Positions 1 through 9,077 of a DNA stretch of 33,506 nucleotides are shown here, piece by piece. Position numbers and translations under genes: made by a program. The first letter of the stretch is position 1. Each line of letters begins with the position of its first letter. The DNA comes from Oscillospiraceae bacterium (GTDB taxonomy: Bacteria > Bacillota > Clostridia > Oscillospirales > Oscillospiraceae): assembly GCA_020025545.1 (NCBI GenBank), contig JAHHRX010000021.1, positions 1 to 33,506 on the forward strand. The letters run 5' to 3'. The notes below the pieces were generated by a model. The model was not told the DNA's origin. It searched no databases and worked only from the letters and a program-made list of their open reading frames with translations.

Positions 1-442
1 TGCTATGGCAGCTTCAAATGATTACTCCGGATGCAGCTTTGCGGCGGTTGAGTTTACTACGAAGACTTCAAACCTGATTGAAGTAACGGTAACGGAAACG
101 CGCGAGACCGGTGCGACAATCAATATTAAAAACAATAAAGATTACGGAACAAACCAAATTGGCTTTTATAAGGTGCTGAAGAAGAGTGAACCGGGTTTTG
201 AGAATGCACAGGCGCTTATTACTTCCTTTGGAGATATCACCGACAGCACTACAATGATGGCGGCGAGCATTCCGGAATTTTTAGCTGGACCGCCAACCTT
301 TACAGCACAAACGGAAGCAACAAAAACGGTAAGTGATTTGGAAGCGGGAACCGAGTATGTTGTGTATGCAGCAATCGGCGACTATTATGCTATGGCAGCT
401 TCAAATGATTACTCCGGATGCAGCTTTGCGGCGGTTGAGTTT
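1..442 (+). repeat. Tandem 387-bp (129-codon) module with an identical 55-bp segment
   Basis: Bases 1-55 and 388-442 are identical, 387 bases apart and in the same reading frame. They are the ends of two successive copies of a 129-residue surface module. Only one full copy is visible, and more may lie upstream. Identity at the base level suggests recent duplication or gene conversion, so the copy number may vary between strains. Confidence 0.9.
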
Positions 443-3400
443 TCCACTAAGACAAGTGGTGAAGGCGAAACACCTACACCGCCAGATCAAGAGGATGCAG
501 TTGTTGAGCTAACCTATCAAGAAAGTGGCAAAGAAGAAATAACAAAGATTTTATACGAGAAATTTGAAGATGCGACCGCTGCCTTAAATGCGCTTGTCGA
601 TTGCAGCGATATCAAGCTCACACTTCTAAAAGATACAACCATTCAACCGACAAAAGCGTATGGTTACGCGGCAGTCATACAAAAAAGCTGCACCTTGGAT
701 TTAAACGGTAATGTATTAACAACATATTCTGACATTGTAGGGTCAATGACTGGCGGTCTTTTGGTGGAAGGAGAGGTTCACTTTGTACTTACCGACTCTT
801 CGGAAGATCGCACTGGTATGATCCTTTCGGAAGCAGGTCCTGCTGCGATGATCACAGGTCTGGAAATCGGATCTGGATTCAGTGACAGCGTATATGAAAA
901 ACTACCGGGTGACATTACTTTTGAAATGAATGGCACTGTAGTGAAAGATATCAATTATGATCAATCAAAGGCTTTTAAGGGCTGCCTAAGCATAAGTACT
1001 TCCTGTACATCAGCTAAGCTGAATGATTCTGTTGTATATGGTGCTGTAACTGCAGACTGCGCTTCATTGACACTGAATAATTCTAGGGTAGAAGCGAACA
1101 CAGAAGGACAGCGGGTGCTTACCTTTAGAGGCGAGCTTATCATGAACGAAAGCGTGATAGCCAACACCTATGGCGGTTCTGCGGAGAGTTATACCGTTTC
1201 GTATTACAGGGGTGCAAATGAAATTATAGACGTTGGAACCATACTTGAGCTGACCGACAGTACAATTTCTGCGGGGAGCGGTACAGCCTTAAATCTGGGT
1301 ATGAATCAAAAGCTAAAGTACACTGTTAAATTAAAGGAAGGAGCACATATACTTTCTGACAGTGGAATTGGTATTTATGTCGATTCTCAAATGGTAGGTC
1401 CGTCTTGGTATGACGAAGAAAATCCCACCCCTCATGCAGCAATTCATCTTTATGCTGGCTCGGTTGTTTCTGGTACTTCTGCAATAGAAGTTGCGGTAGA
1501 TACAAAGAACTACAAACTAAGTGATGTTACTAAGGTGTTAAGGGTCGAAATGGATGATGGCGCATTCCTTGGTTATGACAATGTGCCGGCTTTGCCCAAC
1601 AGTTCTGTAATGACTTATCCTACTGGCATGGTACTGGATGTTGATAAGTCCAATCAAGTAGGATTTGAGGAGTATTATACACTGAAGAACATCGCTGAAA
1701 TGGATCAAATCATTGATACCATAACGTTTGGATACCAGTATCTGGCAACCTTGAATGCCTCTATCGAGGGAACCCAGAATCTCTATGCTGCCGGAAATGC
1801 TGACGGTACCTATGATACACTTCTCTGGAATGCATTCACCGAGGCTTACGAGGCGGCAATTGCATTGCTCGGCACAGATGAGATTGCGGCAAATTTGAAC
1901 GCGAATCAAAACGAAATTGATTACAGGGAACAGCAGCTTAGTGCAACCGCCTTGGCGCTGCGAGAGAGTTTGGACAGTGTGGATCTGGACAATCTGGCAA
2001 ACGGAACCTATTCCATTGAAATACAGATGATGCATAGCCGCGATGACGGGAGTTTTTCCATGGCAAATGGTGCGGTGGGCAGAACAGCCGTGCTGACCAT
2101 AAAGGATGGCGAGCAGACGTTGTCTGTCGATTTTAAACCTATGGAGCTTGGCCCAATCAATGGTCATCTGCTGAAATTCTGGGCATATAATGCACCTACT
2201 CCAAACGAAGCAAAGCTCTTTAACCAGACTTACATTCAAGACGACTATGTCGTGCACAGTAACTACTATAATCAAGACGGAGTAAATGATCCGGTATATG
2301 ATGTTAACGGAACATATCCGGGGAGAATAACATTCAAATTACCTTACTTCAAATCAACAGATGGATACAATAAAATTTATGGAAGAGTAAGTGTTGACGC
2401 AATGGCTAGTGATCAAAACGTAATTATGCTGCTACAATACCATACTCTGAAGGCGATTGAAGTTGAGGACACCCTCTCACTGGACACCGATAAAGTGGCA
2501 TTGCTGACTGGTGAAATGCGTAATGTTAACGCCAAGGTGCTTGGCACAGGCGGTTGGATAATCACGACGGAAAGCCAAAATTCTGATATTGTTACTGCTT
2601 CGTGCGAAGATGGCGAGATTACAATTAAGGCTGTATCTGCTGGTACAACCAACATTACTGTTACTGCAAGCAAGGATGGTGAGACCAGCTTGACAAAGAC
2701 AATCACTGTAACCGTTGCCCCTGAAGGCAGGGAAGCAGTGAATGCCGAAACAACCGTGAACGGCAGTACTGAAACAATTACTGTTTCCGGTGATTTCCTC
2801 ACCAGCGGAGGATCCGACAATGTTGATGTAAACGGAAATACCGTTACGATTGACGCGGCATCCGCAGCATCCGGCATTACTTCCTCCAAGGTAGTCATTC
2901 CGCAGGAAACCGCCGAGGCTCTGAGCGGAAAAACGGTTGTATTAAATACCAATACCGGTACTGTAACATTGGACAGCGCCCTGATTGCTCAGATTTCCAA
3001 AGTAAACGGTGGGGTAACATTAAGTATTTCCGAAGCATCGGTTCCCGTCGGACTCGGGACCTTCTCCTCTGCTTATGAACTGACCCTTGAGGATAAAAAC
3101 GGCGATACAGTGGAATTCGGTGAAGGCAAAGCGACTGTAACGGTTACTTCCGAAGATGCAGTCAGCTATGCATACTGCATTGCAAACGGCCAGCGAACTG
3201 AGCGCGTGGCAGTTTCCACCAGTGGGGATCAGGTGAGCTTCACTGTTTCCCACTTCGCCCTGTGGGCGTTGAGCGGCAGAGAGTATGAAGCTGGCGGAGA
3301 AGCAGGCACCGGTTTCTTCCTGGAGGACGGCAACTACTATGTAGACATTGACCTTTGGAAATCCGATTCTAATGAAGCCTCCATGGGCAATGTGGCTTTT

Positions 3401-4360
3401 AAGAACAACGATAAAGCTTTGATCGCTGTGAAGAACGGAAAGATTACAAGAGTACAGATCGGAACAAACCCTGTTGATATTGATCCGTACCACAGCGCAA
3501 TCACCAAATTTGAACTGGCAGACGGAACGGCAGTGAGTATTGACGCAACAGGCGAACTGACTACTGTTCCTGCGAACAAGAATTACACCTACATCAAGCT
3601 GGTAAGCTTCAACCTTCCTGATTCGGCTCAGCCAGATATCAGCGACGCTATCACCTATGTGCCTGTAAACTTTTATGTGCCCGATACACCGATGGATGCG
3701 GCGGTAGGCGAAACACTGACAGCAAGATTGCGTTTTACCTGGAGTACGGCAACGAAAACCGATGATACATCCCTGAAGGTAGATGATACTTCGGCGGCAG
3801 GCGACAGCGATATCACCGGAGAGGAAATTGTAGATGTGAACCTGACAGATGAAGCTACTGGGATCAAGCTGGAGACCAATTCCGGAATTCTGAGCGATAA
3901 AGCAGTTCTTTCAGTATCCAAACTGACACAGGGAGCCGACTACGATATTGCTCTGAAAGCGATGAACGGCGTAGAAGGCAGCTGGAGCCTTTACAAGATC
4001 ACAACATTGGTAGAGGGCGTGGAAACGGCGCCGCTTGGCTCTGTGCTTCTGTACATCCCGTGCGGTGAGAACGGACTGACTCTGTACCGTGTGAATGCGG
4101 ACGGAAGCAAGACTCTGGTAAAAGGTGAAGTGCAAAACGGTTACTATGTAGTTCGCACCACCCGTCTGGGGCTGTTCGCTATGGTAGGCGAAGTGACGGG
4201 AGGCAGCAATGCCGGTCAGAATCAAAACGGCGATACAACAATCCCGCAGACGGGAGACAGCACAAATGTACTTCTCTTTGCGCTCCTCGCAATGGCTTCT
4301 GCCGGCATGATCGGCGTTCTGTTTATCAGCAGAAAACGTAAATTTGCAGAAGGAGAATAA
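2..4360 (+). CDS. Large cell-wall-anchored surface protein with NEAT-like domains (5' partial)
   Basis: The reading frame is open from the first bases, so the true N-terminus and signal peptide lie upstream; residues here are counted from the ATG at base 5. A repeated beta-rich module of about 129 residues comes first. A beta-helix-like, adhesin-like stretch follows (about 190-520). Next come a NEAT-like domain (about 660-812), a BIG2-type Ig-like domain (about 822-907), a beta-sandwich region and a second NEAT-like domain (about 1103-1240). The C-terminus has a sortase motif IPQTG at 1413-1417, a hydrophobic segment (about 1423-1443) and a basic RKRK tail, so the protein is probably covalently attached to peptidoglycan. 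NEAT domains of known families bind heme, which fits the downstream Shp/IsdE/permease genes. The second NEAT-like domain lacks a clear YxxxY heme-ligand motif, so it may bind a hemoprotein or not bind heme. The next gene starts 3 bases after the stop. Confidence 0.85.
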   Translation, partial: AMAASNDYSGCSFAAVEFTTKTSNLIEVTVTETRETGATINIKNNKDYGTNQIGFYKVLKKSEPGFENAQALITSFGDITDSTTMMAASIPEFLAGPPTFTAQTEATKTVSDLEAGTEYVVYAAIGDYYAMAASNDYSGCSFAAVEFSTKTSGEGETPTPPDQEDAVVELTYQESGKEEITKILYEKFEDATAALNALVDCSDIKLTLLKDTTIQPTKAYGYAAVIQKSCTLDLNGNVLTTYSDIVGSMTGGLLVEGEVHFVLTDSSEDRTGMILSEAGPAAMITGLEIGSGFSDSVYEKLPGDITFEMNGTVVKDINYDQSKAFKGCLSISTSCTSAKLNDSVVYGAVTADCASLTLNNSRVEANTEGQRVLTFRGELIMNESVIANTYGGSAESYTVSYYRGANEIIDVGTILELTDSTISAGSGTALNLGMNQKLKYTVKLKEGAHILSDSGIGIYVDSQMVGPSWYDEENPTPHAAIHLYAGSVVSGTSAIEVAVDTKNYKLSDVTKVLRVEMDDGAFLGYDNVPALPNSSVMTYPTGMVLDVDKSNQVGFEEYYTLKNIAEMDQIIDTITFGYQYLATLNASIEGTQNLYAAGNADGTYDTLLWNAFTEAYEAAIALLGTDEIAANLNANQNEIDYREQQLSATALALRESLDSVDLDNLANGTYSIEIQMMHSRDDGSFSMANGAVGRTAVLTIKDGEQTLSVDFKPMELGPINGHLLKFWAYNAPTPNEAKLFNQTYIQDDYVVHSNYYNQDGVNDPVYDVNGTYPGRITFKLPYFKSTDGYNKIYGRVSVDAMASDQNVIMLLQYHTLKAIEVEDTLSLDTDKVALLTGEMRNVNAKVLGTGGWIITTESQNSDIVTASCEDGEITIKAVSAGTTNITVTASKDGETSLTKTITVTVAPEGREAVNAETTVNGSTETITVSGDFLTSGGSDNVDVNGNTVTIDAASAASGITSSKVVIPQETAEALSGKTVVLNTNTGTVTLDSALIAQISKVNGGVTLSISEASVPVGLGTFSSAYELTLEDKNGDTVEFGEGKATVTVTSEDAVSYAYCIANGQRTERVAVSTSGDQVSFTVSHFALWALSGREYEAGGEAGTGFFLEDGNYYVDIDLWKSDSNEASMGNVAFKNNDKALIAVKNGKITRVQIGTNPVDIDPYHSAITKFELADGTAVSIDATGELTTVPANKNYTYIKLVSFNLPDSAQPDISDAITYVPVNFYVPDTPMDAAVGETLTARLRFTWSTATKTDDTSLKVDDTSAAGDSDITGEEIVDVNLTDEATGIKLETNSGILSDKAVLSVSKLTQGADYDIALKAMNGVEGSWSLYKITTLVEGVETAPLGSVLLYIPCGENGLTLYRVNADGSKTLVKGEVQNGYYVVRTTRLGLFAMVGEVTGGSNAGQNQNGDTTIPQTGDSTNVLLFALLAMASAGMIGVLFISRKRKFAEGE

Positions 4361-4363
4361 AAC

Positions 4364-5293
4364 ATGAAAAATACCGCAACAAAAGCTTTAAGGGCACTTT
4401 GCGGTATGGTTGTAATGCTCGCCCTGATGGCGGGCATTACTTCTGTACCTGTGTTAGCCGCCTCTAACGGCATTTACACCGCGACTGCTACCTCTCATTA
4501 CCGCCACCCTACTACCGGCGTGATTGAAGACTCCGGCGGCGAAGGTTCTGCCGTACTGGGTCAGTCCATGACAGACAGCGCCCTTAACAAAAGCGCATTG
4601 GTGGAGGTGGATGCTAACGGAAATACTTGGGTTACGATTCGTTTGAATTTGATGGATAACATCCAGTCTCCAAAGTTTCAGGTGGATGGCAGCTCCGTGT
4701 CAGTAACCTTGATGCAGGAAGATTACAGCAACAATACAGCGGACTATCGTATGAAGGTCAATAGTGAAAATTCAATTATCCGCTGCAATATGTCTGTTGT
4801 CCCTATGGGTCGTGAGGTCATTTTCTATATTACGGTAGGAAATCTGAAATCCGGTTCCGGTGACTTTATAACCAGTATTACCGTTGAGGAACCGGAACCC
4901 GCGCCGAAACCTACACCTGAGCCGACGCCGGAACCGACGCCTGAGCCAACTCCTGAACCTACACAGGCCCCCTCCTCCTCTGCTCAAAGCACTGAATCTG
5001 AAAATGCAGCGCAGAACTCCTCGGAAAGCCCTGACAGCAGCGTGGTGTCTTCTGAAGAACCAGAGTCCTCAGAATCGAAAGAATCTTCTGAACCCAGCGG
5101 GCTTGTTGAGTTCGATGAATCCGGTAATGAAGTAAGCGTGACTTTCGTGGAATCAGAGTCTGAAAGCAACGGTTCCGGAAGAGCGGTTCTTTGGTGGGTA
5201 ATCGGCGGAATTGTTGTGATCGCCGCAGCAGGCGGCAGCGTATGGTATTTCTGCTTTGTGAGAAAGGGCAAAAATCCCTTTAAGAAAAAATAA
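4364..5293 (+). CDS. Membrane-anchored Shp-type (NEAT-like) heme-binding surface protein
   Basis: The 309-residue protein begins with a signal peptide (basic start, hydrophobic core, likely cleavage after VLAAS near residue 33). Residues about 35-175 resemble the heme-binding domain of streptococcal Shp, a NEAT-fold protein that passes heme to a lipoprotein receptor. A Pro/Thr/Glu spacer of PTPEP repeats (about 180-205) and a Ser/Glu-rich low-complexity stretch (about 205-260) follow. The C-terminus has one membrane helix (about 275-295) and a Lys/Arg-rich end. There is no LPxTG-like motif, so the protein is probably held in the membrane with the binding domain pushed into the wall. It lies 3 bases after the wall protein and 15 before the lipoprotein, which fits a relay role. 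Assignment to Shp is by recalled family resemblance. Confidence 0.8.
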   Translation: MKNTATKALRALCGMVVMLALMAGITSVPVLAASNGIYTATATSHYRHPTTGVIEDSGGEGSAVLGQSMTDSALNKSALVEVDANGNTWVTIRLNLMDNIQSPKFQVDGSSVSVTLMQEDYSNNTADYRMKVNSENSIIRCNMSVVPMGREVIFYITVGNLKSGSGDFITSITVEEPEPAPKPTPEPTPEPTPEPTPEPTQAPSSSAQSTESENAAQNSSESPDSSVVSSEEPESSESKESSEPSGLVEFDESGNEVSVTFVESESESNGSGRAVLWWVIGGIVVIAAAGGSVWYFCFVRKGKNPFKKK

Positions 5294-5308
5294 AGGGAGG
5301 CACAAATC

Positions 5309-6205
5309 ATGAACCTTAAAAAAATCTTTTCCCTTTGCCTTGCAGGGGCGCTGGCGCTGTCAGCCAGCGGGTGTGTTAATCAACATCCGGAGCAGAACGC
5401 AGATGATGTTTCGGGTGAGGTTCGTATCGTAGCAACCTCACCTGCTGCGGTGGATATCTGTGACCGGCTGGAACTTGATCTGGTGGGCATGTGCTCGTCA
5501 ACCCTCAGTACCATTCCTGAACGGTATCAGGATGTGACTACTGTCGGAACCGCCATGAGCCCGGATCTGGAAATCCTTAAATCGCTGGATCCGGACTATA
5601 TTCTTTCCCCTAACAGCCTGCAAAGCGACCTGCAGCCCAAATATGCTTCTATTGGCGTCAATTCCTTGTTCCTGAATCTGCGCAGCGTGGAAGGTATGTA
5701 CGCCTCGATTAAAGGTCTGGGCGAAAAGTTCGGACGCGAAGAACAAGCGCAGGCTCTGGTTGAAGAATACGAGCAGTTCATGGAAGAATACCGCAGCCAA
5801 AACAAAGGGAAAGAATCCCCTACCGTACTGGTGCTTATGGGGCTTCCCGGTTCCTATATTGTGGCGACGGAAAGCAGTTATGTGGGCAACCTTGTGAAGC
5901 TGGCAGGCGGTATCAATGTGTACGGTGACGGAGATGGGCAGGAGTTTCTCACAGCCAATACCGAGGATATGAAAACGAAAGAACCGGACATCATTCTCAG
6001 GGCTGCTCATGCCTTGCCTGACGATGTAGTGGAAATGTTTAAGGATGAATTTGAAACCAACGATATCTGGAAACATTTTGAAGCTGTTCAGGAAGGGCGT
6101 GTTTATGACTTGCCCTATGAATTGTTCGGTATGAGCGCAAAGTTTAATTATCCCGATGCGCTGGAAGTACTGCAGCCGCTGCTCTACGGTGAGGAATCAG
6201 TATAG
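5309..6205 (+). CDS. isdE: Heme ABC transporter substrate-binding lipoprotein (IsdE/HtsA-like)
   Basis: The 298-residue protein has a lipoprotein signal with lipobox LSASGC (Cys22), so it is anchored to the outer face of the membrane. The rest is a class III (PF01497, TroA/BtuF-type) binding protein with two lobes. It resembles Staphylococcus aureus IsdE closely around the two known axial heme ligands. The AMSPDLEI segment puts Met83 where IsdE has Met78, and the RAAHALP segment puts His234 where IsdE has His229. This favours heme over siderophore as cargo. The start ATG follows a GGGAGG site. A permease and ATPase follow directly, which completes an importer. Confidence 0.88.
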   Translation: MNLKKIFSLCLAGALALSASGCVNQHPEQNADDVSGEVRIVATSPAAVDICDRLELDLVGMCSSTLSTIPERYQDVTTVGTAMSPDLEILKSLDPDYILSPNSLQSDLQPKYASIGVNSLFLNLRSVEGMYASIKGLGEKFGREEQAQALVEEYEQFMEEYRSQNKGKESPTVLVLMGLPGSYIVATESSYVGNLVKLAGGINVYGDGDGQEFLTANTEDMKTKEPDIILRAAHALPDDVVEMFKDEFETNDIWKHFEAVQEGRVYDLPYELFGMSAKFNYPDALEVLQPLLYGEESV

Positions 6206-6281
6206 GAACACAAATCCATGGCCGGGTTGCCGAAATTCGGCGCCCGGCTGTTTGCTTTATCACGAAAAGGAGGCCTGCTTT

Positions 6282-7274
6282 ATGATAAGCAGAAGGAAAA
6301 CGATCTTCTCCTTCGGCATTACAGCGGTGCTGCTTGTCGGACTTTTTCTCTTTTCCGTCAATACCGGCAGCTTAAAGGTGACACCTCTGGAACTTTTCAA
6401 AGGACTGTTTATTGCATACAACAAAAACGTGGCGACCATATTTGATCTTCGTTTTCCCCGTGTTTTTATCGCAATGTTCGGCGGAGCTGCCATGGCAGTT
6501 TCCGGAGTGCTTTTACAGGCTGTGATGAAAAACCCGCTGGCTGATCCGGGAATTATCGGCATCAGCTCAGGAGCCAGCCTTGTAGCGGTGCTGATTACTG
6601 CGTTTTTCCCGGCATTATACTTCTTTACTCCCCTGTTTGCGTTTTTGGGCGGTATGATCGCATTTTTACTGGTGTATTCTCTCTCCTGGAAGGGTGGGCT
6701 TTCCCCCCTGCGCATCATTCTGGTGGGCGTAGCAGTCAACGCCATGTTTACCGGACTGATGAGCGCGTTCAACTCCGGAACAGGGAGCAATTATTCGGGG
6801 GTTGCCAGCATCGTAAATGCAAATATCACCATGAAGACCTGGGATGATCTGCAAACCCTATTATTGTACGGTGTAGTAGGATTGATTGCTTCGTTCTTCG
6901 TGCTCGGTCAGTGTAATCTGCTGGCTCTGGAAGACAAGACGGCAAGAAGCCTCGGCGTTAATGTCAATAAAAGCCGCATTGTGATTTCGGTTATTGCAGT
7001 ACTGTTGGCGGGCATTTCTACAGCGGTAATCGGTCCCATTAGCTTTTTAGGCTTGATCGTACCCCATATTGCAAGGCTTTTGGTAGGAAGCAATCACAAG
7101 GTATTGGTTCCTTATACGATCCTGCTGGGCGCTTTTACTCTGCTTTTAGCGGATACGGTTGGGCGTACTATTGCAGCACCTTATGAAATCAGCGCTTCGG
7201 TCATTATGTCCGTGGTGGGAGGCCCGTTCTTTATTATTCTGCTGAGGAGGTCAAGACAAAGCTATGGCCAGTAA
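6282..7274 (+). CDS. isdF: FecCD-family heme/iron ABC transporter permease
   Basis: The protein is an integral membrane subunit of a BtuCD/FecCD-type importer, about 330 residues, with 9-10 hydrophobic segments as usual in the family. The family motifs GGAAMAVSGVLLQAVMKNPLADP and GLIVPHIARLLVG are recognisable. I chose the ATG at 6282 because AAAGGAGG lies 8 bases upstream; an earlier ATG in frame (6156) lies inside the binding-protein gene and has no such site. The 3' end overlaps the ATPase gene by 11 bases, which indicates translational coupling. With the neighbouring IsdE-like protein it would import heme. Confidence 0.88.
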   Translation: MISRRKTIFSFGITAVLLVGLFLFSVNTGSLKVTPLELFKGLFIAYNKNVATIFDLRFPRVFIAMFGGAAMAVSGVLLQAVMKNPLADPGIIGISSGASLVAVLITAFFPALYFFTPLFAFLGGMIAFLLVYSLSWKGGLSPLRIILVGVAVNAMFTGLMSAFNSGTGSNYSGVASIVNANITMKTWDDLQTLLLYGVVGLIASFFVLGQCNLLALEDKTARSLGVNVNKSRIVISVIAVLLAGISTAVIGPISFLGLIVPHIARLLVGSNHKVLVPYTILLGAFTLLLADTVGRTIAAPYEISASVIMSVVGGPFFIILLRRSRQSYGQ

Positions 7275-8040
7275 TATCTTTACCGTAAAAAATCTCTCCT
7301 TTTCCTACGGAAAGCAGCAGGTGATAAGCGGATTGGACTTTTCTCTTCAAGAGGGGAAAATTACCACCTTGATCGGTGCAAACGGATGCGGAAAATCCAC
7401 ATTATTTAACCTGATGACAAAAAACCTAAAGCCGGATCAGGGGGAAGTGTTTCTGAGAGAGGAAAATATTGCAAATTTGCGTTTGAAGGATTTTGCCAGA
7501 GAAGCAGCGATTGTCCATCAATACAATACGGCGCCGCCGGATCTCTCTGTAGAAAAACTTGTGAGCTATGGACGAACTCCCTATCACACCATGGGCCTTT
7601 CATCAGATCCCCGGAAAGACGAAGAAAAAGTACGTTGGGCGCTGGAAATCACCCATACAAGCAAGCACAAGGATAAACCGGTAACAGAGCTTTCCGGCGG
7701 ACAAAAACAGCGTGTGTGGATTGCCATGGCGCTGGCACAGGACACCAATGTGTTATTTCTCGATGAACCCACCACCTATCTGGATGTCCGTTATCAGCTG
7801 CAGATTTTAAAACTCATTCAGAAGCTGAACCGGGAGTACGGTATTACCATCGTTATGGTTCTCCATGATATCAACCAGTCGCTGTATTACAGTGACGAAA
7901 TCGTTGCCATGAAAGATGGCAGAATGATTGCTCACGGTTTACCGGAGGAAATCATTACAAAGGAACTTGTCAAAGAGGTATACGGCGTCGATCTGACCAT
8001 TCAGTCGGTAGATGGAAAACCTTTTGTTATCCCGGTATAA
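7264..8040 (+). CDS. FecE-family ABC transporter ATP-binding protein (heme/iron import)
   Basis: This is a 258-residue cytoplasmic ATPase that powers the preceding permease. It shows a Walker A motif GANGCGKS (38-45), an ABC signature LSGGQ (143-147), a Walker B motif ending in Asp167-Glu168 and a switch His in VLHDINQS. Length and motif spacing are standard for FecE/FhuC-type ATPases, and all catalytic residues are present. The ATG follows GAGGAGG by 13 bases and lies inside the end of the permease gene. S. aureus Isd itself borrows a shared ATPase, whereas here a dedicated one is encoded in the operon. Confidence 0.9.
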   Translation: MASNIFTVKNLSFSYGKQQVISGLDFSLQEGKITTLIGANGCGKSTLFNLMTKNLKPDQGEVFLREENIANLRLKDFAREAAIVHQYNTAPPDLSVEKLVSYGRTPYHTMGLSSDPRKDEEKVRWALEITHTSKHKDKPVTELSGGQKQRVWIAMALAQDTNVLFLDEPTTYLDVRYQLQILKLIQKLNREYGITIVMVLHDINQSLYYSDEIVAMKDGRMIAHGLPEEIITKELVKEVYGVDLTIQSVDGKPFVIPV

Positions 8041-8079
8041 GGGGTAACCCTGAGTACATGGAAAGGAGGCATAAGCCGT

Positions 8080-8463
8080 ATGAAACAAAGAAAAACGGTG
8101 GAGGATTATCTGAAAGCCGTGTATTTGCTGCAAAAGCAAAACGGCTCCGTACGGGGTGTGGATATTGCAGCAGAGCTTCATGTGTCGCGTCCCACAGTTT
8201 CCGTTTCGCTCAAAGAATTGGAGAAAGAAGGTTACCTTTTCTTAGACAGTACGCGGGAAGTGCATCTGACGGATAATGGGCAAACCGTTGCCAGAGAAAC
8301 TTATGAGCGCCACCAGACCTTCCAGTCCCTTTTAGAAGACCTGGGCGTGGATGGGAAAACTGCGGCGGAGGATGCCTGCCAAATGGAACATGCCGTAAGT
8401 CCGAAAAGTTATGAGGCACTGAGGAAGTGGACAAACAGAAAGAAGGCGAGCGACTGTGAATAA
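8080..8463 (+). CDS. DtxR/MntR-family metal-dependent transcriptional regulator
   Basis: The 127-residue protein has an N-terminal winged helix (about 5-65, including the SRPTVSVSLKELEKEGYL recognition region) and a short metal-binding/dimerization domain. His78, Cys100, Glu103 and His104 line up with DtxR ligands His79, Cys102, Glu105 and His106. MntR-type proteins have Glu at the Cys position, so the pattern leans to an iron sensor. It has no SH3-like third domain, like MntR and short IdeR relatives. It follows the heme ABC genes by 39 bases behind an AAAGGAGG site and probably represses the operon when iron is plentiful. The stop codon overlaps the first A of the next reading frame (TAATG). 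Confidence 0.85.
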   Translation: MKQRKTVEDYLKAVYLLQKQNGSVRGVDIAAELHVSRPTVSVSLKELEKEGYLFLDSTREVHLTDNGQTVARETYERHQTFQSLLEDLGVDGKTAAEDACQMEHAVSPKSYEALRKWTNRKKASDCE

Positions 8464-9025
8464 TGCAATCCCTTTTTTACAGTTTTACATCAGTGCTACT
8501 TGTGATAGCGGTTCTTGTCTTCGCCCTTGTCCGGGGATTTTTGCAGTATGTGGAGCAGGCGGGCAATCACTTTATTGCATTTAAAGCGTTGGCGCTTTTG
8601 CGTGACCGGGTGTTCCGTGCACTGAGAAAACTCTGCCCTGCCAAACTGGAAGGCCGGGGCAAGGGGGATTTGATCTCGGTGATCACCTCCGACATTGAAC
8701 TGCTGGAGGTGTTTTACGCCCACACCATCTCGCCGGCGGCCATTGCGTTGCTGTTTACCATCGTCATGTGCCTGTTTATCGGCTCGTTTCACTGGATCCT
8801 GGGCGTGGTCGCACTGGCAGCCTATCTGACCGTGGGGATCGTGATTCCAATGGTGATATCCAGATGCAGTGGGGACGACGGGCTGCGTTTCCGCACCAGA
8901 TCCGGTGAGCTTTCGGGCTTTGTGCTGGACAGTCTGCGTGGGCTTTCTGAAATTCTTCAGTATGGGCAGGAAAAAAACGCCTTTCCAAGATGAATGAAAA
9001 GACGGATGAACTCTCTCAAGACAAA
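8463..9025 (+). pseudogene. Remnant of a CydC/CydD-like ABC exporter (membrane domain only, frameshifted)
   Basis: The frame from ATG 8463 encodes about 170 residues that match the middle of the membrane domain of a CydCD-type ABC exporter (hydrophobic helices near 8-25, 90-110 and 113-133; conserved FIAF, GDLISVITSDIELLEVFYAHTISP-like loop). The N-terminal helices and the whole ATPase domain are missing. At a run of seven A (8971-8977) the frame ends after a few codons. Adding one A restores a family-like continuation (KRLSKMNEKTDELSQ) up to about base 9022, where similarity stops. Full-length exporters of this type often follow DtxR genes in heme loci of related bacteria, by my recollection. 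I read this as a decayed gene; a small membrane protein is less likely. Confidence 0.75.
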
Positions 9026-9077
9026 GAAAGCCGATCATTACTTCATCATTGTTGATGGGATAATGGTCGGCTTTTTT
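9026..9077 (+). terminator. Intrinsic terminator at the end of the heme operon
   Basis: A 12-bp stem (AGCCGATCATTA with TAATGGTCGGCT, one G-U pair) encloses a 20-base loop that can form a small inner stem, and six T follow. It sits exactly where similarity of the ABC remnant to its family ends. Confidence 0.8.

Noticed and set aside
4900..4965. A short PTPEP-encoding repeat that could be read as a mobile or CRISPR-like repeat
   Set aside because: It is a proline-rich wall spacer within the Shp-like gene; units are in frame and degenerate at the base level.
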